Assembly: GCA_934155165.1 (NCBI GenBank) | Contig: CAKPGS010000030.1 | Location: forward strand, 1 to 13,798 | Length of the DNA stretch: 13,798 nt | Direction of reading: 5' to 3' | Origin: an uncultured Clostridia bacterium | GTDB lineage: Bacteria; Bacillota; Clostridia; TANB77; CAG-508 | Part shown: positions 1 through 6,759 of the stretch, piece by piece | How the letters are laid out: each line of letters begins with the position of its first letter | How positions within the stretch are numbered: position 1 is the first letter of the stretch | Position numbers and translations under genes: made by a program | Notes under the pieces: generated by a model | What the model was told of the DNA's origin: nothing | Databases searched by the model: none | Seen by the model: the letters and a program-made list of their open reading frames with translations, nothing else

Positions 1-342
1 GTCTTCATGTAAAAAGAAGTACATAGATATAGCACTTGGATTTGTCAAAAGCAATCCTATATAAATTTTTTCTAGTTCAGGATTTTCTAGTTTTTTTGGA
101 TATTTTCCATCTTGAATATCTTCTTCTTTTTTTTCTGCCTTTTTTGTAGATTTTTTCTCTATTTTATCTACGATATTAATTTCTTTTTCTGGAATTATCT
201 TTTTTATTAATTCTAATGCTGAATCAAAATCTCTATCTATTAAGTATTGCCTTATTTCTTGTACTTGCTCTTTATTTTTTTTCGTAACCTTAACTAATTT
301 AAGTAATTCATATACTTCATTCATACTATTATTTTCACTCAT
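1..342 (-). CDS. Partial hypothetical protein, possible DnaB N-terminal-like segment
   Basis: This gene starts at an ATG at 342 and runs off the left edge after 114 codons with no stop. The start follows an AGGAGTGA ribosome binding site eight or so bases upstream. That site overlaps the TAG stop of the potassium transporter gene, so the two are probably one operon with coupled translation. The protein begins MSENNSMNEVYELLKLVK. Residues 1-55 look helical. A Lys/Glu-rich linker follows at about 60-80, and then ELEKIYIGLLLTNPSAISMY at about 88-108. The last stretch resembles, by eye only, the first helix of the DnaB helicase N-terminal domain (E..vLG.lL..p.a). Most of the protein is outside the window, so no function is assigned. 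It does not look like the RCK/KtrA partner expected beside a Ktr channel. Confidence 0.75.
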   Translation of the reverse strand, partial: MSENNSMNEVYELLKLVKVTKKNKEQVQEIRQYLIDRDFDSALELIKKIIPEKEINIVDKIEKKSTKKAEKKEEDIQDGKYPKKLENPELEKIYIGLLLTNPSAISMYFFLHED

Positions 343-352
343 ATTATCACTC

Positions 353-1643
353 CTATAAAATTAATTCTTCTTTTGGAAAATCAACTTTTGTTTTATTACT
401 TTCTGGTGCAAATATTGCAAATATAGAAAAAGGTCCTATTCTTCCTATAAACATTAATATCATTAAAATAAATTTTCCTGCTGCATTTAAAACCTGCATA
501 CTTGTACTTGTAAGTCCTGTTGAAGATATTGCAGAAACACTCATAAACAATACATCAAACAATCCAAAATCATTTAACCATAAAATTGCCATTGTTGCAA
601 TTAGAATTATAATTATGAACATTGAAAGTATTGTTACAGATAGTCTTATTGTATCTTCATCTATTTTTCTCCAGAATAAAACAACTTCCTTTTTTCCTAA
701 TAATGTTGTAACTATAACTGCTTCTAATACAGCAAAAACAACTACTTTTATTCCTCCTGCTGTTGAACCTGGAGCACCACCTATTATCATTAATAATAAA
801 ATAAATAATTTAGATGCCACACTCATTTTATTAACACTTACTGTATATAATCCTGTGTTTCTTGTTGTTGCTCCCATAAATAAAGCATTCATCCATGATA
901 TATTGCTTCCTTCAAAAATTTTAATTCCTACAGTAGAAATTATTATTAAAGCAATAGAATATATAATAACAATTTTTGATTGTAATTTTAGTTTATTAAA
1001 CTTTTTAGTTTTATTCTTTACAACATCGTTTATAGGTAAAAAACCTATTCCACCTAAAACCATTAAAATAACTATAATAAGACGAATATATATGTCATTA
1101 CTATATCCGTGCTAATCCATCTTCTCCAAATAAATCGAACCCTGTATTTGAAAATGCAGATATTGAATGAAATAAACTATATCCAATTCCTTTTGCAAAT
1201 CCGAACTCTGGAATAAATTTAACAGCTAATAAAAGTGCTCCAATTAATTCTATAAAAAAGACATACTTTAATATATTAACAACTTCTTCTCTTAAATTTA
1301 AGTAATTGTTATCAGAAATACTGTCGTTAATAACTTTCATATTTGATAGAGAAATTCTTCTATTTTTTATTTTAAAAATGACAACTATTAAAGAAATGAA
1401 TCCCACAGCTCCTATATTCATTAGAATTGCAATTATTATTTGACCAAGAGCTGTGTATTTTGAAGAAATGTCGTTTATATCAAATCCTGTTGTAGTAGTT
1501 GCAGATGTTGATGTGAATAAAGTGTCTATAAAATTTATTGTTCCTACTTTGCAAAATGGCATGTATAGAATAATTGATCCCATTAATATTATAAGTAAAA
1601 ATCCAAATACTGGTATTAAGTAATCTCTTTTTCTTTTGAACAT
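353..1643 (-). pseudogene. TrkH/KtrB-type potassium uptake channel subunit, interrupted by one frameshift
   Basis: This is a membrane K+ translocating subunit of the Trk/Ktr/HKT superfamily. The N-terminal part (1101-1643, 180 codons, ATG at 1643 after GGAAGAGGAAACAC) reads MFKRKRDYLIPVFGFLLIIL, then filter loop 1 TTTGFD (Gly53) and loop 2 SNTGFDLFG (Gly168), and stops at TAG 1101-1103. The C-terminal part continues one frame over from about 1106 as GYSNDIYIRLIIVILMVLGG. It holds loop 3 TRNTGLYT, GGAPGSTAGGIK and loop 4 SSTGLTST, ending at 353. The rejoined protein is about 430 residues, normal for KtrB, and all four filter glycines are present, so the break is recent or an assembly error. 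The junction is GCA CGG ATA TAG; a single extra base, or two missing ones, at 1106-1112 explains it. No KtrA-like partner lies beside it. The next gene overlaps its stop. Confidence 0.9.
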
Positions 1644-1681
1644 TGTGTTTCCTCTTCCTTTGTTTATTATTATCGAATTCT

Positions 1682-1690
1682 ATAATATCA
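1682..1690 (-). promoter_or_regulatory. Probable extended -10 promoter for the TrkH/KtrB gene
   Basis: On the minus strand the sequence TGATATTAT is a TGn-extended -10 (TATTAT). It lies about 40 bases upstream of the ATG at 1643. No convincing -35 hexamer is visible at 17 bases, so the call rests on the extended -10 alone. Confidence 0.4.
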
Positions 1691-1766
1691 TACTTTTTGA
1701 AAAATAAAAATGTTTTTTGTATTAATTTATTTTTTTATGAAATACTAATATTATATATTTAAAATT

Positions 1767-1775
1767 TGTTATAAT
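1767..1775 (+). promoter_or_regulatory. Probable extended -10 promoter reading into element A copy 1
   Basis: TGTTATAAT is a perfect TATAAT with a TGn extension. The expected start of transcription, about seven bases downstream, falls at 1781-1783, on the first bases of element A copy 1. The RNA would then carry the whole element as a leader of about 220 nt before the gene at 2004. The -35 region (about 1747-1752, AATATT) is poor. Start site and direction are inferred, not measured. Confidence 0.45.
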
Positions 1776-1776
1776 T

Positions 1777-1958
1777 TCCGCTCCATCTTGCAGTGTGAAG
1801 GATGTCAATTTTTCGAAAGGTCAAATCCAAGATTTTCTAAGTAGTAGAAACTACAAAGAAAATCTAATGTTTGACATATTTATCTTCTAAAGAAAATTCT
1901 CCTACTAGGATAATTTTCTAAGAATATAAAAAAATAATGCTTCACACTCGTGGAGCTA
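1777..1958. repeat. Element A, copy 1 (182 bp structured repeat with paired ends)
   Basis: The left arm (1777-1803) and right arm (1937-1958) are identical base for base to those of copy 2 at 4135-4213. The arms pair: GCTCCA (1780-1785) with TGGAGC (1951-1956), and AGTGTGAAG (1792-1800) with CTTCACACT (1940-1948), leaving an asymmetric internal loop. Inside are further helices: ATGTCAA (1802-1808) with TTGACAT (1871-1877); AGATTTTCT (1830-1838) with AGAAAATCT (1857-1865), capped by GTAGT-AGAA-ACTAC; and AGAAAATT (1891-1898) with AATTTTCT (1912-1919), extended by TATCTT with AAGAATA. The result is a three-way-junction-like fold. The arms are far more GC-rich than the surroundings. No coding gene or obvious target-site duplication is seen. 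It fills most of the 360-base gap between the gene starts at 1643 and 2004. Confidence 0.85.
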
Positions 1959-2003
1959 GTTATATTTGTTTTTTTATTATTAATATTTTTAGGAGGGATT
2001 GAG

Positions 2004-2441
2004 ATGGATAATCAGAATTTGAATGTTTTGGATGAGGTTAATAAGGGTGCTACTATGGGTATGGATGCTATTAATTTTGTTTTAGATAAGGTTGAAGATA
2101 GTTCTTTTAGAAAGGTTTTAGATGGTGAATATAATAAATATAGAGATATTTCAAACAGAGTAAATGATGTATATTCAAATTATAATACTGAAAAAGAACC
2201 TCATGAAACTAATGCTATGACTAAAATGATGACATGGTATGGTGTTCAAATGAAAACTATGAACGACCATAGTAATTCTAAACTTTCTGAACTTTTAATT
2301 CAAGGTACTAACATGGGTATTATTGAAGGGAGAAGGTTATTAAACAATAATGAAAATTTACCAAAAGAAATAGATACAATTTTAAACGATTTTGTTGTTA
2401 TGCAAGAAGATAGTGTTGAAACTTTAAAAAAATACTTGTAG
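2004..2441 (+). CDS. Small helical protein, ferritin-like four-helix bundle suspected
   Basis: The ATG at 2004 is chosen over one 54 bases upstream because AGGAGGGATTGAG sits directly before it; the upstream ATG lies inside a repeat arm and would add an artificial hydrophobic stretch. The 145-residue product begins MDNQNLNVLDEVNKGATMGM. It has no signal peptide or membrane segment. It divides into about four amphipathic helices: roughly residues 6-30, 33-60, 68-112 and 118-145, separated by short polar turns. The length, helix spacing and scattered Asp/Glu/His (for example NDHSN in helix 3) suggest a ferritin-like or DUF2383-like bundle, but a complete metal-binding signature cannot be confirmed by eye. 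It is one of two plus-strand genes, transcribed alone, and ends at a strong hairpin. Its likely leader is element A copy 1, a possible point of regulation. Confidence 0.85.
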   Translation: MDNQNLNVLDEVNKGATMGMDAINFVLDKVEDSSFRKVLDGEYNKYRDISNRVNDVYSNYNTEKEPHETNAMTKMMTWYGVQMKTMNDHSNSKLSELLIQGTNMGIIEGRRLLNNNENLPKEIDTILNDFVVMQEDSVETLKKYL

Positions 2442-2455
2442 TATCAAATTTACAA

Positions 2456-2490
2456 AGGCGACCATTGGTCGCCTCTACATTTTTATTTTC
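2456..2490 (+). terminator. Terminator of the ferritin-like gene; also family-B palindrome copy 1
   Basis: AGGCGACC (2456-2463), loop ATT, GGTCGCCT (2467-2474) make an 8-bp GC-rich stem 14 bases after the stop at 2441. It is followed by CTACATTTTTATTTT. It lies between convergent genes and overlaps the metG stop (2483-2485), so it probably serves both. On the minus strand it reads TGTAGAGGCGACC, matching the lead-in of two other palindromes in this window. Confidence 0.8.
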
Positions 2491-4075
2491 TGTTTCCTTT
2501 TATTAAATTCTCTAAATATTCCATTTCTTCTTTTACATCTAAACGTGCAAATAATGGTTCTATTTTGCTTGGAACTTCTATTATTCCGCTATTTGAATGA
2601 ATTTCTTTTATTTCTTCCCATTGTCTATTTTCTACATTAAGTGTATTTAATATTTTTTCTGCTGTTTCTGGCATATATGCTTGTAACATTGTTCCTACTA
2701 TTCTAAGATTTTCAACTAAGTGTGCCATTACAGAAACTAATATTTTTCTATCTTCTTCGTTTTCAGATTTTGCTAGTTTCCATGGTTCTGTTTCATCTAT
2801 ATATTTATTTGAAGTGGAAATTATTTCCCATATTTTTTCAAGCGAATTGCTTACATGTAAATCATCCATAAGCTTTTCTATTTCAGTTATATTGCTTAAT
2901 ACTTTTTCTTCTAATTTTGCATCTATTTCTGTTGTTTTAGCTTCTGATACATCTACTTTTCCTTCAAAGTATTTATTAATCATTCCTACTGTTCTGTTTA
3001 GTAAATTTCCTAAATCATTTGCTAAATCTGCATTAAATCTATTTACAAAACTTTCTGGTGTAAATGAAATATCTTGGTCAAAAGCAAACTCTCTTAATAA
3101 GAAATATTTCGTAGCATCTACTCCATATCTTTCTGTTAGATTTTCTGGGTAAATTACATTTCCTTTAGATTTTGACATTTTTCCATCTCTTATTGAAATA
3201 AATCCATGTGCATATATTTTTTTAGGAAGTGGTAAATCTAATGCCATTAAGAATATAGGCCAATAAATACCATGAAATCTTATTATATCTTTTCCTATTA
3301 TATGAAGGTCTGCTGGCCAATATTTTTTAAATTTGCTATCATCTTCTTGCATATATCCAAGTGCTGTAATGTAGTTTGTTAAAGCATCTAGCCAAACATA
3401 TACTACATGTTTAGGATCACTTGGTACTTTAACTCCCCAATCGAAACTTGTTCTACTAACACATAAATCTTCTACACCTGGTTTTATAAAGTTATTAAAT
3501 AATTCATTTTTCCTACTTTCTGGTTGTATAAAATATGGATTCTTCTCGTAGAATTCTTCTAATCTTTTTTGATATTTTTTCATATTGAAGAAATATGTTT
3601 CTTCTTTCATAAGTTGTACATCTCTACCACAATCTGGGCATTTTCCATCTACTAATTGTGTTTGTGTAAAATATGTTTCACAAGGCATACAATACCAACC
3701 TTCGTACTCACCTTTGTATATATCTCCTTGTGCTAATAGTTTTTCGAATATTTTAGCAACAGTTTCTTCATGGCGTTTATCTGTTGTTCTAATAAAGTCA
3801 CTATAACTTATATTCATATCTTTCCATAATTTTTTTGTTGTTTCAGCCATTTTATCAACATATTCTTGTGGTTTACTACCTTCTTTTTCTGCAACTGTTT
3901 GAATTTTTTGTCCGTGTTCATCTAATCCAGTTAGCATATAAGAATCGTAACCTCTAAGAGCTTTATATCTTTTTATTGTGTCTGTAAGAATTGTTGTATA
4001 TGCTGTTCCTATATGGAATTTACCACTTGGATAATATATTGGTGTGGTTATATAAAATTTTTTCTTATTTTCCAT
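2483..4075 (-). CDS. metG: Methionyl-tRNA synthetase, short form
   Basis: This enzyme charges tRNA-Met with methionine in the cytoplasm (class I synthetase). The 530-residue protein has the HIGH-type motif HIGT at 21-24 after ITTPIYYPSGKF. It has a zinc-binding pair CMPC (Cys129, Cys132) and CPDC (Cys146, Cys149), the KMSKS loop at 299-303, and an alpha-helical anticodon-binding domain from about 345. It ends near residue 530 without the C-terminal EMAP/Trbp111-like tRNA-binding domain that lengthens many Bacillus and Clostridium MetRS to about 650 residues. No frame break is seen there, so this is a naturally short form. The ATG at 4075 follows AAAGGAAAGAAT. aspS lies upstream on the same strand with no terminator between except element A copy 2, so the two may be cotranscribed. 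No T-box leader is visible. Confidence 0.97.
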   Translation of the reverse strand: MENKKKFYITTPIYYPSGKFHIGTAYTTILTDTIKRYKALRGYDSYMLTGLDEHGQKIQTVAEKEGSKPQEYVDKMAETTKKLWKDMNISYSDFIRTTDKRHEETVAKIFEKLLAQGDIYKGEYEGWYCMPCETYFTQTQLVDGKCPDCGRDVQLMKEETYFFNMKKYQKRLEEFYEKNPYFIQPESRKNELFNNFIKPGVEDLCVSRTSFDWGVKVPSDPKHVVYVWLDALTNYITALGYMQEDDSKFKKYWPADLHIIGKDIIRFHGIYWPIFLMALDLPLPKKIYAHGFISIRDGKMSKSKGNVIYPENLTERYGVDATKYFLLREFAFDQDISFTPESFVNRFNADLANDLGNLLNRTVGMINKYFEGKVDVSEAKTTEIDAKLEEKVLSNITEIEKLMDDLHVSNSLEKIWEIISTSNKYIDETEPWKLAKSENEEDRKILVSVMAHLVENLRIVGTMLQAYMPETAEKILNTLNVENRQWEEIKEIHSNSGIIEVPSKIEPLFARLDVKEEMEYLENLIKGNRK

Positions 4076-4134
4076 ATTCTTTCCTTTCTTCCTTTATATT
4101 TCTTATTTTTATAATATAAATTTTTTTAATAAAA

Positions 4135-4213
4135 TCCGCTCCATCTTGCAGTGTGAAGGATATTTTCTTTCTGCATGTTTTCGAAAGAAAAATGCTTCAC
4201 ACTCGTGGAGCTA
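4135..4213. repeat. Element A, copy 2 (79 bp compact version)
   Basis: The left arm (4135-4161) and right arm (4192-4213) are identical to copy 1. Between them is only a 29-nt hairpin: TTTTCTTTC (4163-4171), loop, GAAAGAAAA (4183-4191). The outer pairs are GCTCCA (4138-4143) with TGGAGC (4206-4211) and AGTGTGAAG with CTTCACACT. The whole element therefore folds into one long interrupted hairpin. It sits in the 174-base gap between aspS and metG in the same absolute orientation as copy 1, so relative to its neighbours' transcription it is inverted. A poly-T run does not follow the stem closely on either strand, so it is not a standard terminator. Both interiors contain TTTTCGAAAG. Confidence 0.85.
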
Positions 4214-4249
4214 CAAAGTAACAATACAAGAAACAATTTTTATAAAGAA

Positions 4250-5995
4250 TTACTCTTCGATTTTGATGTGTACATCTTTTAATTGTTCTTCCATTACTCT
4301 TGATGGTGCTCTCATTAATAAATCTCTTGCTTTTTTGTTTTTAGGGAATGCTATTATTTCTCTTATGTTTTGTGAGTCTGTTATTAGCATTACCATTCTG
4401 TCTACTCCTGGTGCAGCTCCAGCATGTGGTGGTGTTCCGTATTGGAATGCATTATATAATGCTCCAAATCTATTTTTTATTTCTTCTTCTTCATATCCTG
4501 CTATTTCAAATGCTTTTACCATTATTTCTGGATTATGATTTCTAACTGCTCCAGATGCCATTTCATAGCCATTACATACTAAGTCATATTGATATGCTAA
4601 GATATCCAATGGTTTCATTTTTTCTAGTGCTTCCATTCCTCCTTGTGGCATTGAGAATGGATTATGGCAAAAGTCTATTTTTCCTTCATCTGATAATTCA
4701 TACATTGGGAAATCTACTATCCAACAGAATTTGTATACATTTTTTTCTATTAAGTCTAAACGTTTTCCAAGTTCTATTCTAACTAATCCTGCAATTTTTT
4801 GTGCTGTTTCAAATTCATCTCCTATAAAGAAGATACTTGAATTTGGTTTTACTCCATAGTTTTCTACTAATTCTTTTTGCATTTCTTCATTAATAAATTT
4901 TGCAATTCCACCTTGAACATTTCCATCTTGTTCGAATTTTACCCAAGCTAAACCTTTAGCTCCTGCTTCTTCTACTGCAAAGTCTGTCATTTTATCAAAG
5001 AATTTTCTTCCTTGCTCTGCTCCATTTTCTACTACTATTGCTTTTACAGTTTTTCCTGCAAATGCTTTAAATTCTGAATGTTCAAATACCTTTGTAACAT
5101 CTTGTATTATTAGTGGGTTTCTTAAATCTGGTTTATCTATTCCATATTTCTCCATAGCTTCTCTGTATGGAATACGTACAAACTCACCTTCATCAACTTT
5201 CCAATTTGTGAATTTCTTGAATGTATATGGTACAACTTCTTCTAATATTTTAAAAACATCTTCTTGTGTACTATATGCCATTTCAAAGTCTAGTTGATAA
5301 AATTCTCCTGGTGCTCTATCTGCACGAGGGTCCTCATCTCTAAAACATGGTGCAATTTGAAAATATTTATCAAATCCACCTACCATTAATAATTGTTTAA
5401 ATTGTTGTGGTGCTTGTGGAAGTGCATAAAATTCTCCTGGGTGTAATCTACTTGGAACCAAGAAATCTCTTGCACCTTCTGGTGATGAGTTTGCTAAAAT
5501 TGGTGTTTGAATTTCAGCAAATCCTAATTCATCCATTTTATCTCTTAATGTTTTTAAAATTTTAGAACGTAACAAAATATTGTTGTGCAATTTCTCGTTT
5601 CTTAAATCTAAAAATCTATATTCTAATCTTAAGTCTTCCCTAACTTCTTGGTCTGTATTCACTTCGAAAGGAAGAACATTTTTGCATTTTCCTAAAACTT
5701 CTATACTATTTGCAACAACTTCAATACTACCTGTTGAAAGATTAGGATTTTTACTTGCTCTTTCCACAACTTTTCCAGAAATACACACACTACTTTCTGT
5801 TGTTATTTCTTTAACCTTGTTTTGCATTTCTTCACTTGAAACAACAATTTGAGTAATACCAAATTGATCTCTTAAGTCAATAAACACCATTCCTCCAAGG
5901 TTTCTTATTTTTTGCACCCAACCAGAAAGCTTAACCTCGCTCCCTATATTTTTCTCATTTAATTCCCCACAATTATGTGTTCTATATTCGTTCAT
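4250..5995 (-). CDS. aspS: Aspartyl-tRNA synthetase
   Basis: This class II synthetase attaches aspartate to tRNA-Asp. The 581-residue length is normal for bacterial AspRS. The N-terminal OB-fold anticodon domain covers about 1-105 (GWVQKIRNLGGMVFIDLRD). The flipping loop SPEGARDFLVPSR is at 171-183 and motif 2 FRDEDPRADR at 218-227. A bacterial GAD-type insertion occupies roughly 290-420, and motif 3 includes GVDR at 530-533. The Leu at 33 in RNLGG aligns with the position that is Leu in discriminating enzymes such as E. coli and His in non-discriminating ones. That suggests, without proving, that it does not mischarge tRNA-Asn. The ATG at 5995 follows GGAGGAATAAA. It is probably cotranscribed with metG downstream. 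A clear promoter was not found, and no T-box is visible. Confidence 0.98.
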   Translation of the reverse strand: MNEYRTHNCGELNEKNIGSEVKLSGWVQKIRNLGGMVFIDLRDQFGITQIVVSSEEMQNKVKEITTESSVCISGKVVERASKNPNLSTGSIEVVANSIEVLGKCKNVLPFEVNTDQEVREDLRLEYRFLDLRNEKLHNNILLRSKILKTLRDKMDELGFAEIQTPILANSSPEGARDFLVPSRLHPGEFYALPQAPQQFKQLLMVGGFDKYFQIAPCFRDEDPRADRAPGEFYQLDFEMAYSTQEDVFKILEEVVPYTFKKFTNWKVDEGEFVRIPYREAMEKYGIDKPDLRNPLIIQDVTKVFEHSEFKAFAGKTVKAIVVENGAEQGRKFFDKMTDFAVEEAGAKGLAWVKFEQDGNVQGGIAKFINEEMQKELVENYGVKPNSSIFFIGDEFETAQKIAGLVRIELGKRLDLIEKNVYKFCWIVDFPMYELSDEGKIDFCHNPFSMPQGGMEALEKMKPLDILAYQYDLVCNGYEMASGAVRNHNPEIMVKAFEIAGYEEEEIKNRFGALYNAFQYGTPPHAGAAPGVDRMVMLITDSQNIREIIAFPKNKKARDLLMRAPSRVMEEQLKDVHIKIEE

Positions 5996-6100
5996 TTTAT
6001 TCCTCCATAAATTGTATATTGTATCAATATTCTGTACTATTTTACTACGAAATCTCGGAAAAGTCTACAAAAATAGCACTATTAAATAAAAAAAGCCACG

Positions 6101-6129
6101 CGGGCGGACAGAGGCGTCCTCCCCTACAA
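6101..6129. repeat. Family-B palindrome, copy 2
   Basis: GGGCGGAC (6102-6109), a six-base loop, then GTCCTCCC (6116-6123) form a GC-rich imperfect hairpin with one mismatch, followed by CTACAA. On the minus strand it reads TTGTAGGGGAGGAC. It stands out sharply in AT-rich intergenic DNA and shares the TGTAGrGG lead-in with the palindromes at 2456-2478 and 9694-9721. The rest of the 174-base gap between 5996 and 6169 holds this repeat, the terminator at 6156 and AT-rich DNA. Confidence 0.65.
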
Positions 6130-6155
6130 CCGAAACATGAATTTTTTCCAAAATG

Positions 6156-6178
6156 AAAAAACATGCTATTTAGCATGC
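6156..6178 (-). terminator. Rho-independent terminator of the 161-aa unknown gene
   Basis: On the minus strand CATGCT, loop AAAT, AGCATG is followed at once by TTTTTTC. The 3' base of the stem's first arm overlaps the TAA stop of the gene at 6170. The opposite strand is also followed by a T run, so it may act in both directions. It separates the unknown gene from aspS. Confidence 0.85.
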
Positions 6179-6655
6179 TTTTTCGTTTTTTGACAATTTG
6201 AAACACCACCCCATAAAGGGAACTTCTACCATACATTCTGGATCTTCTATTGTGTTTCCAACAGAATCTTTTCTTGTTGGTAATTCATCAGGATATTTAT
6301 GTGACCAATATCCATCTGCATCTTCTCTTAAGAAATGATAATATCCCGTTTGTTCTTCTCTTTGAAGATAGATTTTCATTTCATCTTCACTAATAGCTTC
6401 TTCAACATCAATTTCTTCTGCATTGTATCCTAAAACATCTAATTCTTCTTTTAGTGTTTTTACTAAATCTTCATTAGATGTTTTTTCTGTGCACCGTTTT
6501 CCTATAAATTCTCCAACTACAAAAAATTCATTTTTTAATAAATTTATTGCATATGGATAGCAACCTGCACCTTTTGCATTTTTCCATTTGCTTGGTTCAT
6601 ATTTTGGTGTTTTCAAAGTTCTTTTAGTTAATTTCCGAGCTGTTTTTATTGTCAT
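6170..6655 (-). CDS. Unknown 161-aa protein with Cys...His layout and YWSHK motif
   Basis: The ATG at 6655 follows AAGGAGGATTTATAA, an excellent site. The first 28 residues are basic (MTIKTARKLTKRTLKTPKY), not a signal peptide. Next comes GAGCYPYAINLL (Cys32), a middle acidic helical region at about 60-100, and then TGYYHFLREDADGYWSHKYP at 103-122 (His107, His119). The end is DPECMVEVPFMGW followed by a Cys/Lys tail. From memory, the CYxYAxN ... HxxRxDxxGxWSHKPG pattern recurs in proteins scattered across bacteria, phages and some protists. A Cys early and a His later would fit a papain-like or NlpC-like thiol hydrolase, but this is inference only. It has its own promoter and terminator, so it is a single-gene unit. 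Confidence 0.85.
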   Translation of the reverse strand: MTIKTARKLTKRTLKTPKYEPSKWKNAKGAGCYPYAINLLKNEFFVVGEFIGKRCTEKTSNEDLVKTLKEELDVLGYNAEEIDVEEAISEDEMKIYLQREEQTGYYHFLREDADGYWSHKYPDELPTRKDSVGNTIEDPECMVEVPFMGWCFKLSKNEKAC

Positions 6656-6688
6656 TTATAAATCCTCCTTGAAGCCTTAATTACCTTT

Positions 6689-6717
6689 ATTATACAATAT
6701 TTTACATTATTTTGCAA
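6689..6717 (-). promoter_or_regulatory. SigA-type promoter of the 161-aa unknown gene
   Basis: On the minus strand, TTGCAA (-35, 6712-6717) and TATAAT (-10, 6689-6694) are exactly 17 bases apart. The expected start near 6682 leaves a leader of roughly 27 bases holding the ribosome binding site. The gap from 6656 to 6759 holds nothing else, and no clear terminator for proS is seen. Confidence 0.75.
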
Positions 6718-6759
6718 AATTCTACATTTTTATTGGTTCTGGATGATTTTTTATAATTT

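Noticed and set aside
615..1115. Plus-strand open frame of 166 codons opposite the potassium transporter
   Set aside because: It is a shadow of the transporter gene: no ribosome binding site, no promoter, and the minus strand encodes clear channel motifs.
1777..1958. CRISPR repeat, retron ncRNA or integron attC for element A
   Set aside because: There is no repeat-spacer periodicity, no Cas, reverse transcriptase or integrase gene nearby, and no attC core sites.
1950..2003. An N-terminal extension of the ferritin-like gene giving a hydrophobic, signal-like start
   Set aside because: The upstream ATG lies in the repeat arm without a ribosome binding site, whereas AGGAGGG directly precedes the ATG at 2004.
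4135..4213. Ordinary rho-independent terminator for aspS
   Set aside because: The long stem lacks a following T run on the minus strand, and its arms are conserved exactly at an unrelated site.
4076..4249. T-box riboswitch upstream of metG (also sought before aspS and proS)
   Set aside because: No T-box core sequence or specifier-loop antiterminator layout is visible, and the leaders are too short or already explained by other features.
6045..6236. A 63-codon minus-strand reading frame with a CFGCRGGRLCPP segment
   Set aside because: It has no ribosome binding site, runs through a terminator and a GC-rich palindrome, and its Cys/Gly-rich part is only the translation of that repeat.
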